Part shown: in pieces, positions 1 to 10,620 of the stretch
Layout: every line of letters begins with the position of its first letter
Numbering within the stretch: position 1 is the first letter of the stretch
NCBI GenBank assembly: GCA_000226015.1
Contig: JH153551.1
Location: 11,306 to 62,529 of the forward strand
Source: Mnemiopsis leidyi
Taxonomy: Eukaryota; Ctenophora; Tentaculata; Lobata; Bolinopsidae
Direction of reading: 5' to 3'
DNA length: 51,224 nt
Position numbers and translations under genes: made by a program
Notes under the pieces: model-generated
The model's database searches: none
Told to the model about the DNA's origin: nothing
The model's input: the letters and a program-made list of their open reading frames with translations, nothing else

Positions 1-260
1 ATACCTGTGCTATCTGAGCAGAGAAATTTGCAAATCTACCTGTGCGATCTTTTGCTACCTGAGCAGAGAAATTTCTAAATCTACCTGTTCTACCTGGTCA
101 GAGAAATTTGTAAATCTACCTGTGCGACCTTGTGCTACCTGAGCAGAAAATTTGTGAATCTACCTGTGCAGCTTGTGCTACCTGAGCAGAAACATTTTTA
201 AAGCTACCTGTGCGACCTTGTGCTACCTGAGCAGAAAAATTTGTAAATTTACCTGTGCTA
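1..260. repeat. Minisatellite, about 45 bp unit, about 6 degenerate copies
   Basis: Imperfect tandem units alternate the phrases CTACCTGTGCGACCTTGTG and CTACCTGAGCAGAAAAATTTG. Read on the minus strand, the sense strand of the LRCH-like gene ending nearby, each unit contains a pyrimidine-rich stretch followed by CTCAG|GTAG and then CACAG|GTAG, so acceptor-like and donor-like motifs recur in every unit. A minus-strand frame stays open over part of the array and would give a repeated NFSAQVAQ-type peptide. I cannot show that it is coding. The array is cut by the window edge. Confidence 0.85.
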
Positions 261-401
261 AGAAATTGTTGTCTCGAAGTTTTCATTGACTTAAACTTCA
301 AGATTAAGAAAGGCAGTTCAGACCAATGGAATGGTAAGTAGGATAAAATGATGTAAATTCAGAAATATATCATGCTTGAATCCTGATCAAATTGACAATA
401 C

Positions 402-549
402 CTGCAAACTCCTCTTCATATAATCGTCCTTGATACCATACTTTTCTCTATAAGTCTTGTCTTTCTCCAGCTCCTTCTTGAAGAAGGGATCCTCTAACAT
501 TGATGCAGTTGCTTGCGCATCCCACGACACCAGCAGTTCGTTAATAAAG
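402..549 (-). CDS. Likely downstream exon of the LRCH-like gene
   Basis: It is bounded on the minus strand by a good acceptor (CTCCTTTCCGCAG) and donor (CAG|GTATTG). One base completes the codon left open by the exon at 5445-5611, then 49 sense codons follow and it ends in phase 0. The peptide is charged and helical (LVSWDAQATASMLEDPFFKK, then EKDKTYREKYGIKDDY). I do not recognise a domain. If the link is right, the LDLa-GPCR gene is nested in a 4.8 kb intron. The alternative is an unrelated minus-strand gene. Confidence 0.6.
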
Positions 550-3500
550 CTGCGGAAAGGAGGTATTAAACGATTTCAACACTACAAATTAAATACATTT
601 ATTGTTGTAATAAAGTGCTGATGATAAAGTTAAATTAATTTACTTCTAAACAACTTGGTTCGTCTCATTGCTCAAAACCAGCCGTTCCAATATTTGATGC
701 GGAAAGGAAGAGACGATTTGTAGAACTTTGAGTAGTTAGTAAAGTTTGAATTAGAACAGTAAGGCAATACAATAGCTGTTACTTTTGTGTCTTGATCGCC
801 TCCTTGAAGGGGATGATTGCACGATGATTCCAGACACGGAATGTTCAGATGAATGGTTTGCAATAAGATAACGGAATGCAACTGAATTACGCCCCATTTT
901 GAGAATGACACCACAAGCTAGCAGCAGTTGTCCTTTGTTTGCACCACAATAAGAGTCTGTATTATAAACGATCGCTATAAAAAGCTTAAAAGAACGTGAC
1001 TGTGTTGATGAGATCGATATTTTCTGGCTGACTTCCACCGATTGTTATCTCAGCCCGACGTGGCATTGTCCAAACAACAATATAAGAATTCCATTTACGA
1101 ATTCAAAGTCTCTCATTTTAAAATCTTGTTGTGGTTTGTACAATTTGAACCTTAACGCTAGATTTGTCGTAACTCTGTGTCTGTAGGAAACCCATTCCTG
1201 GTTTGAGAGATATGACCTGGAACTTTCTGTACGTACTGCTACTTAGTTCGTGGAGTAACATCTGTACATCGAGCAACACTTCAGGTATGCTTCTGTACTC
1301 CTACTTACTTTTAGTTTTGATTCGTGTTACTTTACTGGTTACTCATTCGGTGTCCATCTTTTGGATCGGTCGTCTTTCAACTTTAACTTTCTTATCTTCA
1401 CGATTGAGGTCTCTCCATGAAGATTTAACTATCATTTATAAATAACACTCAGCAGCTACTATTTTGGTGGGGAACAAGTGGAAAGATAACACAGCGGCTC
1501 CTATCTTGGTGCAGAAGAAATGGAGAGATGACGGGAAATGCGGAAGTTACAACCTTCTGGAAGACGGGACTCCGGCTCAATGTGACCCTGACGGAGCCGC
1601 CCCCTGCTGTGACAACACCAGGGGTTACGGCTACTGTGGTTACGGCAAGTCCTACTGCTCCTGTTTCACGTGCGAGGACTACAAGTTGTTGAAAGATTGG
1701 GAGGAATCTGGCGGGACTCTGAAGTGGAGGCACGACGGTCTATGTGGTGATGGGAACTATCTGCCGGACAACACTATAGCTGAGTGTGACCCTGACGGAA
1801 AGAAGCCCTGCTGTTTTCTGGATGAGAAATATTCGTTTTTTGGGGAGTGTGATGGGTCCAGTCCCGTAGATTGTACTTGTCGCAACTGTGTGGACTATAG
1901 ATTGGTGAAAAGAGTCAGAGAAGTCCGGACTGATGGTGATTGTGCTCTTCTCAGACTGGACAGCGGATTTCTTAAAAACGTGTGTTTTCATGAAACATTG
2001 AAGCGGCTCAACTACAAGTGCATTAATACCGATGTGAAGTATAAACCGTTGTACACAGTTGAATTTCTGATGAACCTAAGGGGTGTTTCCAACATCTGCG
2101 AAAACGACCCATACGCCTACCAAGCGTGTGGGTTTATCAGAACCCCAATAACAAACACAGAAGTTTTCTGTGGGGGGTACATTTGTGACAAGCTAGGGAC
2201 AATACCAGGAAAATACATTGAATGTACGGGCGATACCTGTAGAACTGAAAACAGGGACTGTGACACGTCCCTCGACAACCCGGACACATCACTCTGTAAC
2301 GACCGGTGCGAGGAAGAATCCTGTGAAGACGAGAGTTACTGTTACGGGTACAAGTACGGACTTTCCTGTATCAGAGATACACACTTACACTACCTTCCAG
2401 TGGAGATGATATGTGACGGAGGCGTCTTCTGTGATGACGGTTCTGATGAACATGACTGTACGGTAACCAACAGTTCAGTCCAGACCTGCCTCCATGCCCG
2501 AGTGGAAGGTTTGCTCGTGCCCATACTTAACTACACGAGATGTTCTAGGTTTGATGTAGACAACAGGTCTCCGACTCTCCCCTACTGCAGAGATTATTCA
2601 GACCAGACAAATTGTTCTGACCCGCAACGGGTAGGGGGCTACTGCAGTATAAACGGTGTTCTGTCAAGTGTATCCAAGTACGTCGTTTGTTACGAACATA
2701 ATCAAACAATCATTAAATTGTGTGATGATAATTTGCAGGATAACTGTGTAGCCACATTCACGAACTGCACACTACACAAGCACAAAATATGTGATGAAAC
2801 TAAGGATTGCTATGATGGGAGCGACGAGACAGATGACGTGTGCAAAACCTTGACTGGAGAAACAGAATTTACTTGCATTAGAAGATTTAACCCAAACAAA
2901 GGATACATGTCTACCCCTGTTTCCTGGATAATGGACGGTACGGCTGACTGCATGGAGGGTGGAGATGAGAACTCTACTTTGTGGAAGGTTTGTCCCGGAG
3001 AGTTTAAAAAGGTTATATTGCCCGGTGATATATGTCAGGACGTGTACAGATGCCCAGGGGGTGACAGACCGAACGTGGTGTTTGCAAACCTTTGTGACGG
3101 AGTTGAGTCGTGCGGTGATGGAGCTGAGAACGATGTCTGTAGGGTAGCTAGAGACTTCCCGGTCATACAGAAGACTGCACCTTATAACGGTTCTATTAGA
3201 GATGTCTGTAGCACCGTCAGAGTAGACAGGAGCGTGACATGCACGCTAAAGGAGTTTCCTAAACCGTGGGGCACGAGTGATGCTTTTGGCGTTATTACAA
3301 GAAAACAGTTAGTTTTTCCGACATTGAAAGTCATATGCAGTCATCTATTTGGGGAAAACTATCTATTTCTCAGTTGCATGGACTTGTGTTTGGAAGAAAA
3401 CATAATTTGTCCCCTTGATAACAACAACAACAATAACAGCATCAATAACAACAATAACAACAACAACGTTTTGTCCTATGACTCATGCCCAGGACAGTTC

Positions 3501-6500
3501 CCAAATAGAGCCTATACGATAGTCAATAACTCGTTCCTGACATTCGTAGATTCGGATGATAGTATTTACCACCAGGAGATATACCAATGTAACAATAGCA
3601 GATGTGTGGAGTACAATCAAGTCTGCGATCTAGTAGATGACTGTGGGGACATGAGCGATGAAATAAACTGCAAGAACCATATGATTTGTGAGGACTCTTT
3701 AAGTCTCACCAAACACCAGTTTATATCGTTGTCCCAGAAATGCGACGGTATTTACGACTGTTTTGATCACTCTGATGAGTGCAATGACTCATGTGGTAAA
3801 GAGATTCTGGAAACTTTGGCACTCAAGGTAATCTGCTGGGTCCTTGGCATTCTTGCCACCATTTTAAATCTTTACACGATTTTTCGCGGTTTTTCTACCT
3901 TGAAACGGTGTGAAACAAACACAATGATGAGTTCGAGCGCCTTCATGATTCTGATAGCATGCGGTGACTTACTTATTGGAGTTTACTTGGTGTTTCTGTC
4001 GGTTTATGACTCGGTTATTTTCGGAAAGGAATTCTGCAGAAATCAGGCTGAATGGCTGACTGGTACCGAATGCCTCATCCTGGGCGTTATTAGTACAGTT
4101 GGCTCCCAAATCTCTCTGTTCACTATGACAATCCTTAGTATCATCAGGATGAAAGGACTCACTCAAATGAGTGTACATTCACCGACAAACAGAACTTCTT
4201 TTGTGGTAATTATTTCCCAAGTGTTTGCCCTCTTCATGGCTTCTCTTGCTATAGCAGTAACTCCCTTGGTCCCGGTCCTAGAGGACTACTTTGTACAGGG
4301 AATGTACTACAATCACACATATAGTGTGTTCATTGGATTCCCCAACAAGGACAAACACGTCAAAGTTCTCCGGTCTTACTATAGTCACAACATCACAGAC
4401 AAAGCAGTGAACATTTCGACCACAATGTCGTGGAGAGAAATCAGTGAGAAGGTGGACGGTATGTTTAGTCAGGACTTTGGCAGATTATCTAGAAGTCCTG
4501 TACACTTCTATGGGAATGATGGGGTGTGTTTGTTCAAGTATTTTGTTCGCACCGACGATGCCCGAAGGAGCAGAATCGAAACAGCAGCTGAAAGTACAGA
4601 CTTCAACGGGGATCCTATCGTTTGGGCAATCCTCGTTTTGAACTTTAGTTGCTTCATAATCATCACCTGCTGCTACATCGTTATCACGATTAGAACAAGG
4701 ATGTCTTCCCAGCGGTCAGGGCAGCAGGATAACCGGGACAGACAGCGCAGTGAACGGGCAATCCAGAACATGATAACAGTTATCATCGCCACGGATTTCC
4801 TTAGCTGGGTTCCGTTTATCGTGATATGCGCTTTGCATAATCTTGCGTACATCGATGCTTCAACTTGGTACGCTCCTTTCGCCATGACGGTCCTGCCTCT
4901 CAATTCTGTCATTAATCCGCTAGTTTACGACAGAACAATAGTATCGGCTATGACAGGAAAGTTTGGTAAGTTTAAGTCTATTCTAGAACACTCAGTTGTG
5001 ACCAGACGACTCTTCGTCACCAGAGTTTCGAATTTGGATGAAATAGAGATGAATACGTTAGATCCCACTCACGTAGTGGAGGGTGTTGGAAATAGTTCTG
5101 ACGAAAGAGACAATGTTTTTGAGAGTAATGGATATGATGAAAGTGATAGATTTTCGACAATACTTTAAACGAGACAATAGGTATCGTTAGTTTCGAGTAA
5201 GGTTTTTACCTACCCCACCCCCCCACTGTTTTAAAATTGTAATGCTGTAGTGACTATAGCAGGAGTTCTTATCGTTGAATGCTCATAATATATGGTGTAT
5301 CGATTTACTAAAATACTAATTGTAATGTAAGCTTAACTTTAAAATGTCATCCTATAGTCTCATCTCTTATAAAACGTGTTCGTGTCAGTACAATGATAAA
5401 AGAAGCAACAAAGGTCAGTCCGAACTGCCCAGACTAGAACGTACTTATTGCTGTTGGTCGTACTGCGCGGGTTTGCGTAGTTGAGTTTGGCGCGCTCCTC
5501 CTCCTTCTTGCGCCTGAACGTCTTCTCGTACTCGAGCAGTTCTTTCTGCTCCTGCTGCCACACCAGGATCTCCAGCAGCTTGAATATGTGTACTCGACCT
5601 CGCTCCGCGTACTGGGGTTGTTGTACTGTAAACAGAACAAAGTGACATAATTGCGTGGGATGGGGCGACAAACAATTAGGTACATATTTCCCTTCGGGAC
5701 GAACTAGAAGGTACATACTTGCCTGGGGGACAAACAAGAAGGTACATACTTGCCTGGGGGACAAACAAGGAGGTACATACTTGCCTGGGGGACAAACAAG
5801 GAGGTACATACTTGCCTGGGGGACAAACAAGGAGGTACATACTTGCCTGGGGGACAAACAAGAAGGTACATACTTGTGCAGGGGGACAAACAAGGGGGTT
5901 GTTGCTGATGTCCAAGTGTTTCAGGTCTTTCAAGAAGCGGTAAGAAGGTGGAATGATGGCTATGCGGTTGTAGCTTAGATCCAGCCGGACCAGCGAAGTT
6001 TCCGTCAGCTCTGAAAAAGAGGATTTAATATCAAGATAATTATCAAGATAATTATCAACATAACACAATTATCAAGAAAATTATACTGATAATTATACAG
6101 ATAATTATACTGATAATTTAGGGTTTTCAGAAGTCAGTTCATTGAAATTGTGAAGCTGTATTATACAATTACTCTATTCCCCATGCTCTTTTCGGCCGAC
6201 AACACCGTGTAAAATGGAACATTACACTAACCTGAAGGAATGTGAGTTATGAAGTTATGTCTGACGTTAAGATCCTTTAGACTTGTCAGTTGTCCGAACT
6301 CCACAGGAATACTGCTCAGCATGTTGCAGCTCAGGTCGAAATCGATCAGACTTTTAAGATTTCCTGTGGGCGTTTCATTCTGTTAGACAAGTCTTGGCTT
6401 CATAAACTTTCAAGTTTTGTTTGCTTATTAATACTTATAACTAAACTAGATAACATGGAATCCATTTATTTCATAATTTTGTCTGAAAGCGAAAGCCCAA

Positions 6501-8931
6501 TCAAAGCTCTAGATCGACGACTGATCATCACCATAACGAAATAGGAATTAAGAAAGGAACTCACCTATTTCGGCAGGTAGAGTGTGTATCTTGTTGTTTG
6601 CTAGATACAGTTCTTCTAGTGGTAAACTACACAGGTGACTAGGTATACTGAAACAGAGTTAGTTCAGTTAACACACAAACAAATATTTCCCCGGCCGAAG
6701 GACTTTTCTTAGAATTTTTTCTAGATTTCAGTATTTTCAGTATTTTCCGGCTGCGGGGCATGTTTGCACAGTCAGGACTCCACCGGACTCCAGTATTAAT
6801 AGGTCCGGTTGGAGCTCCTATGGGTGTATTAATACCTGGCTATCACATAAAACTCTGGACATTTTGCCGACAGGAATGTAGTGATGTGGATGTTAACGAG
6901 TTGACAGTAGCCTACTGCTCTGTAACTGTGTACTTTACTACTTACTACTAGCTGGAGCACGCTTTATAACTGAGTGTACATGGGTATACATTACTGCAAT
7001 GTACAAATTGTACATTGCACACAATACACACTGTACATTCTCACATTCACACAATGTACATTAATACATCATTTGTAGTGTGCACTGTGTAATTGAACTA
7101 CCATGTCCTTATAATACATCTTAATTGTATACAACGTCAAAGATCCTGATTACTTACAACGTCAAAACGGAGAATGTGGAAAGCCGCTAATTTTACACGT
7201 GTGTGTATTTAAATTCTTGACATCATACGTACTGCAGATTCTAGATGTCACGAAGTAAAAATTGGGAAATTTACAGCGTGTCAAGGATAATACAGAGGAG
7301 TACCCAGTGCAGTGTGCTCCCCCCATACATAATGTTTAAAACACACATTCCTAACTTTGCTCGTTCTAAAACAAGCTTGTACACACATTAATAGTTACAG
7401 TACACACAGCTGTGTCACACAGTAATACATTTCTGTGTAGTGTGTATTACTGTAGCTAGTATGTCTGTACATTTCAATTAGTCTGCCAATACAATACAGT
7501 TCTCTCACTATGTATACTTATATAGCTACAGTACTGAGTGTATACTAATATGTGTGAAATGAGAGTAAAATTCTACTAACTATTGATTGGAAATGTACGA
7601 GTTATCATATACATTCAGTAGGAAGTATGTAATTTATACATTGTACATTTAGCATGTATCGTACATTGATACATTCTGCTGCCACAGTCTAGCAATTATT
7701 ATTGGAATCACCGAAGTTCAGTGATCATAGATAAATTAAGATTCCTTATTAACAACTTTATATTCTCCTACGACTGGTTAACTGTATTTCTCTCTATATT
7801 TGTTCTTCAGACATTAGAATTCCATAAATTTAAAGGCTGACATAGTCAAGGTTGAAACAGAAAATTCAAGCGAGTTTTGTTGAATTAAATCAAACTTAAA
7901 CAACTTGAACAAACAGCGAGTTCTGTCGAATTAAATGAAACTTAAACAACTTGAACAAATCGTGCCGAAATAAATTGTAAAATGGACTCTAACGATTTCC
8001 ATCGCCTTGGAATAAGAAAACCCACGCAGTAAGTTGGTTGCGACAGAGGTTGAGCTTGCAGAGGAACCGCATGCAGTTCAGTTCGCAGATAGTGCGTATC
8101 ATGTTGTGGTAACAGTTGAGTTCCTCTGCATCCGCGCATCGCAACACCTCCTCGGGAATCTCCGTAAACTTGTTTCTTGACACGTCTGAAATGGTTTGGT
8201 TTCAACAAGGTAAATGTAAACCATTCTAGACACGTCTGAAAGGTTTGGTTCCGAAAAGGTAATTGTAGATAAATTAAGTATGGACAAGGTGGCCAAATTT
8301 ACACCGGAAAAATTGGCAAACTCATAACATAAACCTCGACCCGAATCTTTGTAATCCCAAGAACGAAAAAGATATGAATTTTTAAAAATTCCCGGTTTCT
8401 CCAATAGAATTTTGACTAAATGCCAAAAACGTGCTGAAGGTATCATTCTCTCAGTTCAACAAGTAGAATGTAAAGGTTGCACTAAAGATTGGACTGCATG
8501 GAAGCCCTCGGTTTCCATTCCTTGTTCAACATAGCATGCAGCAAGTATTTCCACTGAGTCAGCCAGGCTAGGCACTTATCCAGAAACTCACCAATAGTCA
8601 TGACGTCAGTTATGTCAAAGTCGTCAATCTCTTTGGGAATAGTTCTGAGACTAAGTGCTGATATCTCCAGCCGCCCTGCCGAATGTTTAGTTTCAGTACA
8701 AGATGTGTAAACTTTCACTTAACGTTACATAAGCAACTTTTCAATCGTGCACAAATGAGATATTGATATACGAGTAGCTGGTTGATTTGGATTAAAAGTT
8801 TTACAATCCATTTGATAAAGATGGACCTTCTGCATCAGCAGTCATCAAATAAAGTAACTTCACCTACCCGAGTACATGCTACTCTCAAACTTATGTTTCA
8901 GAGAGGACCCCATACCAAGATTGGGCGACAT
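402..8931 (-). CDS. LRCH: LRCH-like leucine-rich-repeat protein, spliced; 3' part outside the window
   Basis: Eight coding exons chain with matching phases: 8868-8931 (ATG at 8931, or 8913 in the same frame), 8592-8675, 8026-8185, 6565-6647, 6232-6363, 5874-6010, 5445-5611 and 402-549. The product starts with a short leader, then has about nine LRRs of the LxxLxLSxNxLxxIP type (for example IDVSRNKFTEIPEEV, LEELYLANNKIHTLPAEIG, LDLSYNRIAIIPPSY). The last repeat ends NNPLVCPPAQ-YAERGRVHIFK, which aligns without gaps to the PPAQ-xxx-KGKVHIFK end of the LRCH repeat block. LRCH proteins are cytoskeleton-associated scaffolds with a C-terminal calponin-homology domain. Here the LRRs are followed by a charged helix (WQQEQKELLEYEKTFRRKK) unlike vertebrate LRCH, and no CH domain is visible before the gene leaves the window. 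The exon 402-549 is assigned by phase and strand only. The LDLa-GPCR lies in the intron before it, on the opposite strand. Confidence 0.82.
550..1211. other. Non-coding interval (intron of the minus gene / 5' flank of the GPCR)
   Basis: No convincing coding exon is seen. Two short minus-strand open frames in 672-1038 lack splice support or recognisable motifs. A pyrimidine tract plus TGTCTGTAG just before 1188 could be an acceptor for a 5' UTR exon of the GPCR gene at 1212. Confidence 0.4.
1212..5168 (+). CDS. LDLa-repeat class A GPCR (GRL101 / relaxin-receptor-like) with Cys-rich N-terminal repeats
   Basis: Two exons: 1212-1284 encodes the signal peptide (ATG, then NFLYVLLLSSW) and ends TCAG|GTATGC in phase 1. 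Exon 2 begins at 1453 or 1456 (tandem acceptor CAGCAG) and runs open to TAA at 5168, giving about 1262 residues. The ectodomain starts with two tandem Cys-rich units of pattern C-G-x-n-C-D-P-D-G-x-n-C-C-x-n-C-x-C-x-x-C-x-D-Y, recalling hevein-type chitin-binding modules. Then come about six LDLa modules with Ca-binding ends (CDDGSDE, CYDGSDE, CGDMSDE, CFDHSDE) and many N-glycosylation sequons. A poly-Asn stretch lies at about 3418-3468. The 7TM part (about 3815-4960) has GDLLIGVYL in TM2, SWVPF in TM6 and NPLVYD in TM7, as in leucine-rich/LDLa receptors of the snail GRL101 and RXFP group. No LRRs are seen. It is probably a plasma-membrane receptor with an unknown ligand. Nearly the whole receptor is in one exon, nested antisense in the LRCH-like gene. 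Confidence 0.9.
1285..1452 (+). other. Intron of the LDLa-GPCR with tandem NAGNAG acceptor
   Basis: The donor is G|GTATGC and the acceptor region reads CACTCAGCAG|CTAC. Either AG (1451-1452 or 1454-1455) keeps the frame and both give an Ala at the split codon, so the isoforms would differ by one Ala. Confidence 0.8.
5445..5625 (-). CDS. LRCH-like gene exon with two alternative acceptors
   Basis: Two AG acceptors lie 14 bases apart on the minus strand (exon start 5625 or 5611). Starting at 5611 (phase 0) joins in frame with the first donor of the adjacent array at 5874 and gives the family-like PPAQ-YAERGRVHIFK junction. Starting at 5625 (needs phase 1) would be in frame only with the second or fifth donor of the array. 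The exon encodes a charged coiled-coil-like helix and ends AA|GTACGT. Confidence 0.75.
5648..5895. repeat. 31 bp minisatellite repeating a 5' splice site
   Basis: Six units start at 5710, 5741, 5772, 5803, 5834 and 5865, with a diverged one at 5679 and a remnant before it. The period is exactly 31 bp and the middle units differ by only one base. On the minus strand each unit reads (C)TTGTTTGTCCCCCAGGCAA|GTATGTACC. The unit at 5865 is the 3' end of a real LRR exon (codons for LVCPPAQ) plus its donor GTATGT, so the array is a tandem amplification of an exon-intron junction. Each unit also carries a pyrimidine tract followed by CAG, an acceptor-like motif. All three minus frames stay open through the array. 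Confidence 0.92.
6011..7980. other. Introns of the LRCH-like gene, AT-rich
   Basis: Apart from the exons at 6232-6363 and 6565-6647 this stretch is intronic. 6030-6120 is an AATTATC-rich simple repeat. 6960-7700 is rich in TGTACATT/TACACA dinucleotide-like sequence. No RNA gene or other exon was recognised. Confidence 0.5.
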
Positions 8932-9669
8932 GGCTGTACTTCTTGACATTAATTCTGTGCTCTGCTCACATTCACGTCATCCTAATCAAAGAAACTTGAT
9001 TCCTATCTATTTCGGGATTTTGTTCCTTTTAAAATTATGTTTAAGTAATTTATTTCTAAAGTATTTCAGACCTATGCAAGTGTTATAGTTACAATACTTT
9101 TAGACCCCAAAGTTTGTCAAATCATTATTCATACTGAAAAGTTAGAAGACATGAATAAAACTATGAAAGTCAAAAGAAAATAATACATCGGAATACAAAT
9201 TCAAACAAACTAAAGTACAAATATGATATGTGTTTTACCGGGTTTATGGTGATACGACTGGTTTACACTCAAATATCAATCAGTATTCACAGGAGCCCTT
9301 GCCTTCATACACAGAGCAGGCAAAAAGAGCTTAGTTTAGGCGTTCAGTTGCAAAGTGCCGGCTGGTGTGTAGAATCACCAGCGAAATATGGACAGTTCTA
9401 TGATACCTGGTAATTCTCAATTAATTCAAAACGAAATTCAAATTTTTCAGTTTGAAGAGTCACACAAACCATTTTCAAAGTTTGTACTTGACAAAATAGC
9501 ATGGCAATTACCCCAATGCTATTTTCGTTTTAAAACAAATAAACTTGATAAAAATATCATGGTGTTATTACATGAGGAGTACAAATAAAATCATTCTGGA
9601 ATCCTGTTATCAAAAATTCTGAGTCATCATCATTCTTAACCTTAACTTGCTGCAGCTCAAAGCAGGAGA
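8932..9669. other. Intergenic between the LRCH-like and ABHD12-like genes
   Basis: The LRCH-like start and the 3' end of the ABHD12-like gene face this 740 bp interval, both genes being on the minus strand. Short plus-strand frames here have no motif. It probably holds the LRCH-like promoter and the 3' UTR of the lipase. No clear TATA box or AATAAA signal was found. Confidence 0.4.
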
Positions 9670-10596
9670 TCACAGGCCAAATATAAATTCTGATGCAGCT
9701 GCCATTGCATTGTCATTCATGAATAAGAACTTGTGTTGCCCCTCATCGAAAATCTTTAATGACACATTATCCATCTTTTGCTTTATACATTCTTCCATCA
9801 AAAGATGAGAATGATGAACAGGCAAAATTTTATCATCTTTAGCATGCAATATAAGTATGGGAAGTGTTATTTTAGGGATCAGCTTGTCAGTGGGAAATAG
9901 ACCCTCTAACGCAGCACCAATAACACCCTTTGTACAAGGCAATAAATCGAAAATTTTAGCAATGGGAATATGTCTACCAGCCTCTCCCGAGTTTAAAAAG
10001 GGTGATTCCAAAATCAATCTTTGAAGGTTATTTGGATAACTTTCAAGAGAAGACAATAACTTGACAGTTATTCCTGTGCCAAGAGAGTGGCCCCATACAA
10101 CGATATTATGATCACAATATCTTTCTTGGACCCATTGGAGCATAACATCAGCATCATGTACAACAGTTGTTTCATCAGGTAAAACTCCTGTTGAATCACC
10201 AAATCCACGATAGTCAAATGTCACAACATCAAGCCCCATAGCACTTAATCTTTGATAAAGCCCAACTCTGTGACTCATAGCCCTATTGCAGGAATTTCCA
10301 TGGCTATATAGAACCACAATTTTCTTTCCATCTTTATATTTTGGGGTGGTAGAGTCAATACACCAAATATTTATCATTCCAACATCTAGAGCTAATGATT
10401 CATTGTGGGCATTCGCAACACCAAATGAAGATGGATCTTTGAGATTGTAGAACCAGGGATGGGGTAAATTGAGACGGTTAGCAAACAATCCAGCATTTCT
10501 TATCCGTTTGCAGTAGTAGAATATAAAGGGGCAGGCAACATACACTGCAAACAAAAACAGAAGGCAAGAGCCTGCTATGCTAGACTCTGTTAACAT
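9670..10596 (-). CDS. ABHD12: ABHD12-like alpha/beta-hydrolase (membrane-anchored lysophospholipase)
   Basis: This is a single-exon frame of 308 residues from ATG to TGA. Residues about 8-27 form one hydrophobic segment, expected to anchor the protein in a membrane. The fold follows: oxyanion-hole motif YSHGN (98-101), TFDYRGFGDS (126-135), nucleophile elbow GHSLGTG with Ser171, acid in LHAKDD (Asp254 or 255) and catalytic His288 in EGQHKF. This is the order and spacing of ABHD12/ABHD12B, which in vertebrates hydrolyse lysophosphatidylserine at the ER. It is shorter than human ABHD12 (about 400 residues), lacking most of the N-terminal cytosolic part. The ATG is one base after a good 3' splice site, so a 5' UTR exon or a trans-spliced leader is likely. 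Confidence 0.9.
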   Translation of the reverse strand: MLTESSIAGSCLLFLFAVYVACPFIFYYCKRIRNAGLFANRLNLPHPWFYNLKDPSSFGVANAHNESLALDVGMINIWCIDSTTPKYKDGKKIVVLYSHGNSCNRAMSHRVGLYQRLSAMGLDVVTFDYRGFGDSTGVLPDETTVVHDADVMLQWVQERYCDHNIVVWGHSLGTGITVKLLSSLESYPNNLQRLILESPFLNSGEAGRHIPIAKIFDLLPCTKGVIGAALEGLFPTDKLIPKITLPILILHAKDDKILPVHHSHLLMEECIKQKMDNVSLKIFDEGQHKFLFMNDNAMAAASEFIFGL

Positions 10597-10620
10597 CCTG
10601 AAATAGATAAAGATTACTTA
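10597..10620 (-). promoter_or_regulatory. 3' splice acceptor directly before the ABHD12-like start codon
   Basis: On the minus strand the bases before ATG read TTATCTATTTCAG|G. The pyrimidine-rich run and CAG form a standard acceptor whose exon would begin one base before the start codon. It could serve a 5' UTR intron or spliced-leader addition. Confidence 0.6.

Noticed and set aside
5655..5978. Plus-strand open frames of 74-107 codons over the 31 bp array
   Set aside because: They exist only because the repeat unit lacks stops in several frames. They have no start context or family features.
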